This document shows positions 1 to 6,655 of a stretch of DNA of 11,035 nucleotides, piece after piece. The notes beneath the pieces are model-generated. The model was given only the letters and a program-made list of their open reading frames with translations. It made no database searches and was not told where the DNA came from. The stretch lies in contig VSOH01000307.1 in NCBI GenBank assembly GCA_009774735.1, positions 1 to 11,035 of the forward strand. Reading direction: 5' to 3'. A program made the translations under genes and the position numbers. The first letter of the stretch is position 1. Every line of letters starts with the position of its first letter. Source of the stretch: Clostridiales bacterium. Its GTDB lineage: Bacteria; Bacillota_A; Clostridia; Oscillospirales; Acutalibacteraceae.

Positions 1-84
1 TTCAGCTATCTGTTTGACTTGTCTTTGTAACTTATTAACTATAGCTCTTGTTGCTATATCATTATTATACTAGGAGGAAGAAAC

Positions 85-636
85 ATGAAATTTGGTAATT
101 TCAAAAAAGCGTTGTTTTCAACACTGGTTACAATTCTGGTGGTTCTGCTTTTCGTGACGGGCACCTTTTTATTGGTTACGTCAAGAAGTGGTACAGGGGA
201 AGACAAATCGCAGACTGAGGTTGCAACAGGACAAGAGAAAGTACTTTCGGAACAGGCAGACGAGCAGGATCCGGAGCAGTTTTTACAGTCATTTGCGGAG
301 ATTTTGTATACCTACGATACTAGGGAACGCAGGTTTTACGAAGGGACGGAAGCATTTATGACACCACAGGCATATGCAGAATTAGTGCCATTTCCAGTAG
401 AAGATTTGATGGAAAGCGGGGAGAAAATTCCGGCAGTGATATCTTCACTTCAGGAGGCAAAATGTTATTATTCCTGCATTTCCGAGACAGGGGCAGAGGT
501 CATCATGGAGAGCCGTTTTACACTGAGCGGAAGCGGAAATGGGCAGATTCTGCAATATATCAAGTTGAATATTGAGAAGCAGAGCAGCGAATGGAAAATT
601 ACAGGTATCAATGTTTTGGATACGCTGGAACAGTGA
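85..636 (+). CDS. Membrane-anchored protein, possibly VirB8/TcpC-like (NTF2-like) component
   Basis: This is a 183-residue protein starting at an ATG preceded by AGGAGG (72-77). Residues about 10-32 form one strongly hydrophobic helix after a Lys-rich N-terminus, so the protein should sit in the membrane with most of its chain outside. A polar, acidic linker follows (about 33-62), then a domain of about 120 residues beginning FLQSFAEILYTYDTR and ending in alternating beta-like stretches (QYIKLNIEK, EWKITGINVL). One N-terminal anchor plus a small alpha/beta domain is the layout of VirB8/TcpC-type conjugation proteins, which scaffold transfer channels. I infer membership from layout only, as no signature motif proves it. 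It is the first gene of the tight operon; a weak inverted repeat (TATAGC/GCTATA, 40-58) and a possible -35 (TTGACT, 14-19) lie upstream, with no convincing -10. It could equally be an unrelated lineage-specific anchored protein. Confidence 0.75.
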   Translation: MKFGNFKKALFSTLVTILVVLLFVTGTFLLVTSRSGTGEDKSQTEVATGQEKVLSEQADEQDPEQFLQSFAEILYTYDTRERRFYEGTEAFMTPQAYAELVPFPVEDLMESGEKIPAVISSLQEAKCYYSCISETGAEVIMESRFTLSGSGNGQILQYIKLNIEKQSSEWKITGINVLDTLEQ

Positions 637-644
637 GGTGACAA

Positions 645-1382
645 ATGAGACAAATAGAAGTGATCTGTGGTATTCCGGAAGATACCATATCAACCGGACT
701 CGTAGAGAGGATTTATCAGATGGCATTAGAAAAAGAAATGAAGTTTGTCATACATCCATGCTTAAGCAAGCAGGAAGTGGAATATAAGACGTTTTCTATG
801 GATAATTGCGAGAATACAGTTATTCTCTTACAGGAAAATATGGATACGTCTGCATCTTACCAGTCATGGGAAATAGCAGCACTCAGGGATATCAAAAGAA
901 TCCCGGTAGTTGTGTCAGTAGACAGGAAGCATTACGGTACAGATTACATGGCAGTATTGTATGCCGCAGGAATTATGGATGCAGTTTATGAAGAAGATGC
1001 CAATGCGGAGGAATTGACGAATAGAATCCTGTCAAGGCGCTCCAGAAAGGAATCCAGGGAATATTATGGAATCAGGTCTATGGACGAAGTTGTGTCGGTG
1101 CTGGACATTGTAGGAAAAGACGTGCTCGAACGGTATATCCATTACATTGGCGCAGGTATTGATGCTCAGGATACACAGCTCCGTTATCAGGAAGTCCGGA
1201 ATAAACTAAGTTATGTTGAAAATTGCTGCCTGGCAGAACACCTTCCTGAAAATACTATACAGGAATTGCAGGCAGACGAGGAATTTGCTCTATATCAGAA
1301 GACTATGCAGAAAAAGAAAAAAGGAAAGGAAAAAAATATGGGTACAGGGCATTTAATGGCAGGTCTGAAAATGGGACCTTGA
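645..1382 (+). CDS. Receiver-like (TadZ/CpaE N-terminus-like) protein lacking the phospho-Asp
   Basis: This is a 245-residue protein whose ATG follows GAGGTG (635-640), which overlaps the stop codon of the preceding gene, so the two are probably translationally coupled. Residues 1-130 alternate beta strands and helices like a CheY receiver: IEVICGI (4-10), a helix, FVIHP, then TVILLQ (58-63), IPVVVSV, and a final helix ending SRKESREYYGI. Where a receiver has its phospho-acceptor Asp at the end of strand 3 there is Gln63, so phosphorylation is unlikely. The strand near 'LYAAGIMDAVYEEDA' and the SRKESREYYG tail resemble the atypical receiver at the N-terminus of TadZ/CpaE proteins, which localise pilus or secretion machinery. 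The ParA-like ATPase half of TadZ is absent. The rest (about 131-245) is mostly helical and ends in a Lys-rich stretch (KKKKGKEK). The fold is inferred from pattern; a cytosolic scaffold role is a guess. Confidence 0.7.
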   Translation: MRQIEVICGIPEDTISTGLVERIYQMALEKEMKFVIHPCLSKQEVEYKTFSMDNCENTVILLQENMDTSASYQSWEIAALRDIKRIPVVVSVDRKHYGTDYMAVLYAAGIMDAVYEEDANAEELTNRILSRRSRKESREYYGIRSMDEVVSVLDIVGKDVLERYIHYIGAGIDAQDTQLRYQEVRNKLSYVENCCLAEHLPENTIQELQADEEFALYQKTMQKKKKGKEKNMGTGHLMAGLKMGP

Positions 1383-1404
1383 GAGAAAAAGGAGGAAATA
1401 TTTA

Positions 1405-2028
1405 GTGAATAAAAAGCAGATAAAGGGAAATGAAGACCGCATTGCGTTAATTATGGAAGAAATAGAAAAGCTTTCAGCGCACATCAAAACGTACAGTGTA
1501 GGTTCTTATCCTGTTTTTTACTTACAGCTTCATAGCATTTTGAAAGTACAGGATATCATTGAGATGCGTCTGTCCGATGTCTACGAATGTGTACATGGCA
1601 ATGTGTATGTAAAAGACCAGATTATATGCGATGAAAAGGAAGTGGATCTGAGCGGGGAAGACAGAAAAAATCTGGCTTGGTATGCAATGCAGCGCATAAA
1701 GGTAAGGAATACGGAAGAAGAGCAGATGAAAAAAATGTATCTTTGTGTTAATAAACAGGGAAAACCGCTTAAAAAGCAGGTGTACAGAAAAATGCTAGAG
1801 CGTTCCAGTAGCGAACTGGATTTAAGCAGGGTATACAATTCCGGATATCTCCGCAGTCTGTATGGCTATCTTGAAATTGCATACGGCAGAAAAACCATAG
1901 ATGATGTTGCAACAGAATATCAGGTGGAGCGGTATTATCTGCTCAATCGTATTTTTAAAGGCATGAGTATTGAATATGACAGCCAGCTCTTAAATGAGGT
2001 GGCCAATATTGATGAGGACGATTTATAG
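1405..2028 (+). CDS. Degenerate tyrosine recombinase-like protein (probably catalytically dead)
   Basis: This is a 207-residue protein with a GTG start at 1405, chosen because GGAGGA (1391-1396) sits at proper spacing. Residues 35-185 follow the layout of the tyrosine recombinase (phage integrase) catalytic domain: 'ILKVQDIIEMRLSDVY' (45-60) matches the usual 'LRISELLxLRWxDI' block, 'YLCVNKQGKPL' (112-122) the 'LF...GKPL' block, and 'GYLRSLYGYLEIAYG' (147-161) the 'HxLRxTFGxxxxxxG' block. The first catalytic Arg is Lys47, the HxLR His is Gly147, the lysine between the beta strands is not obvious, and the region that should hold the second His and the nucleophilic Tyr reads YYLLNRIF (177-184). 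Only Arg150 clearly remains. The core-binding N-terminal domain is also missing. I infer a DNA-binding or protein-binding role without cleavage. It is embedded in the operon and followed at once by the next ribosome binding site. Confidence 0.75.
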   Translation: MNKKQIKGNEDRIALIMEEIEKLSAHIKTYSVGSYPVFYLQLHSILKVQDIIEMRLSDVYECVHGNVYVKDQIICDEKEVDLSGEDRKNLAWYAMQRIKVRNTEEEQMKKMYLCVNKQGKPLKKQVYRKMLERSSSELDLSRVYNSGYLRSLYGYLEIAYGRKTIDDVATEYQVERYYLLNRIFKGMSIEYDSQLLNEVANIDEDDL

Positions 2029-2037
2029 GGAGGACGG

Positions 2038-2931
2038 ATGCAGATTATATCAATAATAAGAAAACTAAAGGAACTATCAGAAAAGAGCCCGGCAGGGGAA
2101 GAACTGGCGATGGAAGCTGCAGCAATGCTCGCATTTCTTTTGGCAGGACAGGACGGCAGATGCACAATCCATCTGCTAAAGGGGGATACAACTGTATTCT
2201 TCTATTCCACCCTTCCGGATGATGAGGCAGGATTTTGGAGATGTCCCCTGTCCGCAGTAGAAGAAAGAAGCCGGGTTAGGAATGGCAGCCGGGTATTCAT
2301 GTTGTCAGATTTGGGAAAGTATGAAGGATTCCTGATATTGGAAGAGTGTCAGGAAGGAAACGGATTGACATCCGAAGATATGGAAAGTCTGTTATGGATA
2401 TTTCAATTATTCTGGAATATGTGTCTTTTGGCAGAGGAGTCAGAGAAAAATTACTTTACCGATCCGGTAACGGAACTGCCAGGAATAGCCGTTTTTAGGC
2501 GGTCGGTATCACAGATTATCGCCTCCGGACAGGAAAGGTATCTCGTTGTAGCCCGGGTGCCGGTGTATCTGGAAAGACCGTATTCCGAAAACAGCATGGA
2601 TTGCAGGCTTCAGGAGCTTGCGGAATATTTTAGGGAAAAGGATGGCTTAACAGCTTACCGAATCGCGGCGGATATGATAGCTATTCTGACAGAAGGAGAA
2701 AAAGGTGTAGCATTAGACCATATGCAGAAGATTATGCTGTTGCTTCCGGAAACTTCACTGTTCCTGACAGCCTTAGCGCTTCTGGAAAAAGATAAGATTT
2801 TAACGAAGATTCAGGAGGAAATGGGTAAGTTAGGGGAAGGCAGCACTGAAATCAATACTTCCTGCCCAATCCCAAGGCTGTCAATATTCATAAAGGACAG
2901 GGAAAAGGGGGATGGAAATGGAAAAAATTAA
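2038..2931 (+). CDS. GAF-like plus degenerate GGDEF domain protein
   Basis: This is a 297-residue soluble protein with GGGAGGA (2028-2034) just upstream of its ATG. Residues about 1-130 look like a small alpha/beta sensory (GAF-like) domain: an N-terminal helix, strand-like CTIHLLKG and TVFFYSTL, and KYEGFLILEE before a long helix (112-137). Next comes 'FTDPVTELPGIAVFRRSV' (140-157), which matches the opening of GGDEF domains (DxLTGLxNRxxFxxxL). YLVVARV (168-174) matches the next strand, and 'YRIAADMIAILTEG' (207-220) sits where diguanylate cyclases have 'RxGGDEFxxLL'. The catalytic GGDEF signature is therefore AADMI, so cyclic-di-GMP synthesis is not expected; only the Asp is kept. It may bind a nucleotide or act as a dimerisation or scaffold module. 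The GAF call is weaker than the GGDEF-fold call. Its 3' end overlaps the next gene by 20 bases. Confidence 0.75.
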   Translation: MQIISIIRKLKELSEKSPAGEELAMEAAAMLAFLLAGQDGRCTIHLLKGDTTVFFYSTLPDDEAGFWRCPLSAVEERSRVRNGSRVFMLSDLGKYEGFLILEECQEGNGLTSEDMESLLWIFQLFWNMCLLAEESEKNYFTDPVTELPGIAVFRRSVSQIIASGQERYLVVARVPVYLERPYSENSMDCRLQELAEYFREKDGLTAYRIAADMIAILTEGEKGVALDHMQKIMLLLPETSLFLTALALLEKDKILTKIQEEMGKLGEGSTEINTSCPIPRLSIFIKDREKGDGNGKN

Positions 2932-3400
2932 CATACCGTATTTTCTGCGGATTGTTATTACAGTGTTCTTTGGGTGCGCAGCTTTCTTTTTCATTCCTTC
3001 GTCCATTGTATACGGGGAAGAAGCATACATACAGGAAGAAACAAGAGAAAATGAACAGGAAAACTCCATATATGATGCGTTAAAAGAACGGATACAGGAC
3101 TCCTGGGAGAGCGGCATGGAAAATCTGGAGGAAGTTAATCCTATAGAAATCAGCGGCAATTTTGCTGAACGGATTCTGCGCACCATAGCGGCAGCCTGTT
3201 ACAGCAATTTAAAAAGCATAAAAGCAGGGGCATTGCTGATAGGGCTTGTTTCCTTTGTTTTGGGAGCGGTCATTGCGCTGTTGGCGACAAAAGACAAGAA
3301 GATGCGGAAAACGGCAATCAGTGTCGGTATGATGGCAGTGCCGGCAATACTTTTGATTATTGTATTTGGTATTTCCTGGTTTATCAGTATTTTCCGGTAA
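2912..3400 (+). CDS. Secreted/membrane protein with C-terminal two-helix hairpin (VirB2/TrbC-like shape)
   Basis: This is a 162-residue protein. The ATG at 2912 lies behind a G/A-rich site (GGGAAAAGGGGG) inside the end of the previous gene; a second ATG at 2918 is equally possible. Residues about 10-33 form a signal-peptide-like hydrophobic stretch ending SSIVYG before an acidic segment. A polar, helical region of about 65 residues follows, then two hydrophobic helices (about 104-125 and 135-159) joined by a short basic loop, KDKKMRK. A signal peptide followed by two helices with a tight positive loop is the arrangement of VirB2/TrbC conjugative pilins, though those are usually shorter between leader and hairpin. 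I see no diagnostic residue that proves it. The position among possible transfer genes makes a pilin or channel subunit a reasonable hypothesis; a generic membrane protein is the alternative. Confidence 0.75.
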   Translation: MEMEKINIPYFLRIVITVFFGCAAFFFIPSSIVYGEEAYIQEETRENEQENSIYDALKERIQDSWESGMENLEEVNPIEISGNFAERILRTIAAACYSNLKSIKAGALLIGLVSFVLGAVIALLATKDKKMRKTAISVGMMAVPAILLIIVFGISWFISIFR

Positions 3401-3448
3401 CGGATTGATGACCGGTAAACACATATTATTTTAATGGAGGTGCGATCA

Positions 3449-4423
3449 ATGAAAGACCAGTTGTTTGAAATTTCAGGAAAATTTTTAGGCGGAAGGAAAG
3501 AGAAAGAACATTCTTATGTGCCGGAAAGGGCAGACGGGCATCTGGAGCGTTATAAAAAGCTGATGGATGCAGGGGAATATATGCAGATGGCTTTTGAAAA
3601 AGCAGGGGCGGACGGCACCCTTTCCAAAGTGGACAAGGACATTATTATCTGCATGGCATCAGATGCAATTACGGGGGACCCGTATGATCTGCGTTACAAG
3701 TCACAGAAGCTGGCAGACGTATATTATGTAAAAGTGGTCAGGGTGGACGATGAAAGCCGTACCGTATGGGTAAGCCACAATGAAGCACGGAAAGATAAAC
3801 GTCCGGAAATCGAGGAAGAAATCAATAGCCGGCTGAAAAAGGATAACAGGAATGCAAACCTGCGTGTAAAGGGCAAGGTAATCCGCATCCAGTCTAAAAC
3901 TGTAGACGGAGAGAGTATAGATACGGGTGTGTGGTTGGACTTATGCGGTGTCGGAATCTTAGGGTTTGTGTATATTGGTGACTGGGCAAATACATTTACG
4001 TCCGCGCTGAAGGGAACGGTATCTTACGGCGATGTTGTAGAAGTATACATACGCGAAAAAAAGGTAAGAAAGCAGAGGAAGCAGGACATCACCTATTACG
4101 CCTGCTCCAGAAAAGAACTGGTAGAGGATCCGTGGGAGCAGAAGTCGCTGGAAGAAAAGTATCATGTTGGCGATATTGTGCGCATTAAGTGCCTGTCGCT
4201 GAAAAAAGGACATTGGTTCGGTGAAATCAATGGCCTGGAAGACATTCAGGTATTTACCGAATATCCGTCGTCAGCAAGAGACTTTCCGATTATTCCGGGC
4301 ATGGAGTATATGGGAAAGATTTATTACATGAATACAAAGGAACGTTCCTTGAAAGCAAGGGTGTTCCAGGCTCTTACACTGGAGGGATACGAGAAGCCGG
4401 AAAATAATCAGGAGGGAGAGTAA
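3449..4423 (+). CDS. S1/OB-type repeat protein (ribosomal S1-like RNA-binding domains)
   Basis: I place the start at ATG 3449 (324 residues) because GGAGGTG (3436-3442) is correctly spaced for it; the in-frame ATG at 3434 overlaps that ribosome binding site and is unlikely. The first 85 residues are helical and charged. Beta-rich repeats follow: YYVKVVRVDDESRTVWVSH (92-110), then 'VKGKVIRIQSK' to 'GVWLDLCGVGILGFVYIGD' and 'YGDVVEVYIREK' (about 140-204), then 'YHVGDIVRIKCLSLKKGHW' to 'MGKIYYMNTKERSLKARV' (about 238-305). The pattern 'G-x-V-x-x-I ... G-V ... L-x-G-F-V/I ... G-D-x-V-x-V' is that of S1/OB folds, which bind single-stranded RNA or DNA. It is too short and too divergent to be the housekeeping ribosomal protein S1. 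Context suggests a nucleic-acid-binding accessory of the module. No membrane segment or signal is seen. Confidence 0.8.
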   Translation: MKDQLFEISGKFLGGRKEKEHSYVPERADGHLERYKKLMDAGEYMQMAFEKAGADGTLSKVDKDIIICMASDAITGDPYDLRYKSQKLADVYYVKVVRVDDESRTVWVSHNEARKDKRPEIEEEINSRLKKDNRNANLRVKGKVIRIQSKTVDGESIDTGVWLDLCGVGILGFVYIGDWANTFTSALKGTVSYGDVVEVYIREKKVRKQRKQDITYYACSRKELVEDPWEQKSLEEKYHVGDIVRIKCLSLKKGHWFGEINGLEDIQVFTEYPSSARDFPIIPGMEYMGKIYYMNTKERSLKARVFQALTLEGYEKPENNQEGE

Positions 4424-4428
4424 ACGTA

Positions 4429-5445
4429 ATGGCTGATACAGAAAAGACAACAGAGAGGGCTGCACGGGATATAGTAGGCATGATGGGATATAAGGCACTT
4501 TTTGAGTATATGCCGGAAATGGAGATTAGCGTTCCGGATTCGGATAAAAGAAATTCCCTGGATAAAATCGCTTACTATTACCGGAATGAGGAAATCGTAC
4601 TGTCCGATCTGTATATCGGGTACGTTATAGCACTGTATAAATACACAATTCCAAAAGTAGTAGCGGAAACGATACAGGCATTAGGCAGCTTCTGGCCGCA
4701 GAAGCGTGTGCCGCGCTACATTGACCGGGATGCGCTGCTCAGCAGGATAAAGAAGATGTGCAGCATGGGGATGCTGCGCAGGTTTGTCTACACAAAGGAA
4801 GGAAACAATATTGTCCTGTATTCCACAACGCCGGAGTTCTGCAAAGTCATTTATCAGGCGTTAAAGCTGAATACGGATGCCAGACATGAAAAAGACATTC
4901 TTCCGCCCCTTGAAATCGTGGAAAAGGCAGCGTCGTCACTGATCACAAATGAACTGATGAAAAGCCCGCATTTAAAGGAGTTTGATTTTATGCCTTCCTA
5001 TCAGGACAAGGAAAACGGGAAAATCATCTTCAACAGCAGGATTTTTCACGAAATCGCCGGGAAAAGTTATGTTACTATAGTGGAACCGGTGTTTACCCGC
5101 GTGGACTTAAAAAGATTTACGGAATCTGAGTGGGACAAGCATTTACAAAAAAAAATATCTGCTTTAAAGGGATATATGGAGCAGCTCAATAAAGATGGAA
5201 ATATTGTTCAGGCAATCCTGATATGCGAGGATCTGGAGGATTTTAAGAAAGTCAGCAGTATGGTATGCACCCTGTTTCCGGAAAGTATGATACAGCACAT
5301 TTATTACAGTTCAGAGGGCGCAATAAAGAGCGCTGCGTATGACCTGCACAGCAGCCTTGTACGTATTACCAGTATAAAAGATGGGGAAGATGGGAAAAAA
5401 GTGCTGGGCACGGTTACTTCCCAGCACACATACCCTTTCTTCTAG
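4429..5445 (+). CDS. Hypothetical protein with probable winged-helix domain
   Basis: This is a 338-residue soluble protein whose ATG follows GGAGGGAG (4411-4418) at the 3' end of the previous gene. Residues about 43-136 look like a winged helix: a helix rich in Tyr (DKIAYYYRNEE, YIGYVIALYKY), a second helix (KVVAETIQAL), a putative recognition helix 'RDALLSRIKKMCSMGMLRR' (100-118) and a beta wing ending NNIVLYSTTPEF (126-137). The C-terminal half (about 185-338) alternates strands and helices: KIIFNSRI, 'SYVTIVEPVFTR', a long helix 'WDKHLQKKISALKGYMEQL', AILICEDLE, MIQHIYYSS and LVRITSI. That could be a Rossmann-like or restriction-endonuclease-like fold, but I see no clear active-site motif. 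Winged helix plus an alpha/beta C-terminus is also the layout of replication-relaxation-type plasmid proteins; this is a comparison, not an identification. I do not recognise the family. Confidence 0.75.
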   Translation: MADTEKTTERAARDIVGMMGYKALFEYMPEMEISVPDSDKRNSLDKIAYYYRNEEIVLSDLYIGYVIALYKYTIPKVVAETIQALGSFWPQKRVPRYIDRDALLSRIKKMCSMGMLRRFVYTKEGNNIVLYSTTPEFCKVIYQALKLNTDARHEKDILPPLEIVEKAASSLITNELMKSPHLKEFDFMPSYQDKENGKIIFNSRIFHEIAGKSYVTIVEPVFTRVDLKRFTESEWDKHLQKKISALKGYMEQLNKDGNIVQAILICEDLEDFKKVSSMVCTLFPESMIQHIYYSSEGAIKSAAYDLHSSLVRITSIKDGEDGKKVLGTVTSQHTYPFF

Positions 5446-5454
5446 GGAGCGTTT

Positions 5455-5586
5455 ATGGGAAGAAAAGAGAAGATTGCATTAACAGTCATGGGAGGGATTA
5501 TCTTCCTTATTGTAATGTGCAAGGGATACGGCATATGGGCAGTTGCAGGAGCGGCGGCACTTCGATGGTACTGGAAACGAAAATAG
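5455..5586 (+). CDS. Small membrane protein (43 residues)
   Basis: This short gene starts at ATG 5455 behind AGGGAG (5444-5449), which overlaps the stop codon of the preceding gene, and ends ten bases or so before the next ribosome binding site. The product begins MGRKEKIALT, has a hydrophobic span at about 8-36 broken by Lys23, and ends in the basic, aromatic tail RWYWKRK. A positive N-terminus, one helix or a tight hairpin, and a positive C-terminus fit a small inner-membrane peptide. The tight fit between neighbours, its own ribosome binding site and the plausible composition support translation. Function is unknown; it could be a small partner of the other membrane proteins in the operon. 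Confidence 0.65.
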   Translation: MGRKEKIALTVMGGIIFLIVMCKGYGIWAVAGAAALRWYWKRK

Positions 5587-5600
5587 AGAGGAGAAAGAAA

Positions 5601-6017
5601 GTGAAAAGGAACAAAGAACTTTTTATTGAGATTATAGGACAGATCGCACAGGAAGACTGGCGCAGAAGGCATATTTGCCTGCCATCTATTGTTATTGCGA
5701 TTACTTTGGAGGCGATTGATTGGGAAAAGAATGAGATGGAAATAGATTTAAGTGAATTGTTTATACATCGGAAGGACTTTCGCGCGAGTTCTCCAATTCT
5801 GAAACATGTCATAATGCAGCACAATGATTATCTTGCTACATGGAGGGCGCCTTCTCAGGAAGAACCAAACTGGGAGGGACTTATGGGTGAAGGGCATTAC
5901 ATAAGGGCAGTTCAGTTTCTGCAGGATGTCAAGTATCCTTATTGTGAATCTCTGGAATACGAGAGGGTTTTGGTTGAGATAATTGAAAAATATAAGCTGA
6001 CAGCATATGACGAATAA
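5601..6017 (+). CDS. Glucosaminidase-domain (GH73-like) protein without signal peptide
   Basis: I choose the GTG at 5601 (138 residues) because AGAGAGGAG (5585-5593) is correctly placed; a longer reading from ATG 5517 would run through the preceding small gene. The whole chain matches the pattern of the glucosaminidase family that cleaves the peptidoglycan glycan backbone: 'FIEIIGQIAQEDW' (8-20), 'LPSIVIAITLEAIDW' (27-41, usually LPSxxIAQAxLESGWG), 'YIRAVQFLQDVKYPY', and 'YERVLVEIIEKYKLTAYDE' at the C-terminus (usually Y..KL..IIE.Y.L..YD). Glu37 sits at the catalytic Glu position; the usual SGWG that follows is AIDW, so activity may be altered. There is no signal peptide or cell-wall-binding repeat. 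In a transfer module, wall hydrolases locally open the cell wall; here export would need another route, or the protein is regulatory. It is the last gene of the operon. Confidence 0.7.
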   Translation: MKRNKELFIEIIGQIAQEDWRRRHICLPSIVIAITLEAIDWEKNEMEIDLSELFIHRKDFRASSPILKHVIMQHNDYLATWRAPSQEEPNWEGLMGEGHYIRAVQFLQDVKYPYCESLEYERVLVEIIEKYKLTAYDE

Positions 6018-6506
6018 TATGTTCGGAAATTGCGGCAGGAGAATATTGTAATTTGAGTATTCATGATTGCTTTAGGGTGTATGCAATATAGTAGATTATA
6101 AGTTTGCGAGAGGCATTATTTGGGGATGGAATAAGGTATTAAGTTTTCGTTTTCTATTTCTGTGAATGCCCTGAAATAAGGGGATAACCAAAGGAATATA
6201 TTAACTTGCTGAAAGATATTGTCGGAAAGTTATTATTAGAAAAATATATTTTGTAGAAAACACTAATAAATTCGTTTATTCATGAGGAACGATCAGTATT
6301 TTCGTTGTTCTCAAGTGTATTTATTCCTTAACCGCTTTCTTTTTATTCCTGTTGGTGTTCAGGGCAATTCTATTTCCGTTCTTGAAGAACAGTGTTACTA
6401 CCGAAAGTTCACCTCTTCTTTGTATCGTAATTCACGAGGATACAGATTAATTAATGATAAAAATTAGCTAGTTGTAATAAATTAAGCAGCGATGAAAGTG
6501 GTTAAT
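6018..6506. other. Gene-poor AT-rich stretch, possibly decayed coding DNA
   Basis: I see no gene with a ribosome binding site and sensible composition in these roughly 490 bases. A plus-strand frame at 6282-6467 has no ribosome binding site and odd composition. On the minus strand an open frame without a start codon (6321-6431) ends 'NRNKKKAVKE' before a stop and looks protein-like, as does another startless fragment around 6140-6235. These may be remnants of broken genes. A short AT-only hairpin with a TTCG loop (6265-6280) has no U-tract. No strong terminator for the upstream operon is visible. Confidence 0.5.
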
Positions 6507-6544
6507 AAAAAAGAGACAGAGCGTATATACATTGACTCTGTCTC
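6507..6544 (-). terminator. Rho-independent terminator of the blaI-blaR1-like operon
   Basis: GAGACAGAG (6513-6521) and CTCTGTCTC (6536-6544) form a perfect 9-bp stem around a 14-base spacer, and six A residues (6507-6512) precede it, which read as a U-tract on the minus strand. It lies about 110 bases beyond the blaR1-like stop codon, in the right orientation for that operon. Confidence 0.85.
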
Positions 6545-6655
6545 GGCATGTTGTTTACATAACAAATAATAGATTTCGGAAATAAACAATAATGAAAATT
6601 ATTGAGTTGCAGACATAACTTAATATCTGTTGATAGCGGATTTCGTTCCCCTGTT

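Noticed and set aside
3394..3417. CCGGT/ACCGG inverted repeat between the hairpin-protein and S1-like genes as a terminator
   Set aside because: The stem is only five base pairs with no U-tract, and the genes appear to be co-transcribed.
3434..3448. Upstream ATG at 3434 as the start of the S1-like gene
   Set aside because: It overlaps the GGAGGTG ribosome binding site that serves the ATG at 3449.
6265..6280. AATAAA-TTCG-TTTATT hairpin as a terminator
   Set aside because: The stem is all A:T with no U-tract and would be unstable.
6378..6390. GTTCTT-G-AAGAAC dyad as an operator
   Set aside because: It is short, lies in probable gene debris and has no adjacent promoter or gene start.
6282..6467. 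Plus-strand 61-codon frame in the region after the operon
   Set aside because: No ribosome binding site, unusual composition, and it overlaps the possible minus-strand remnant; it looks like a chance frame.
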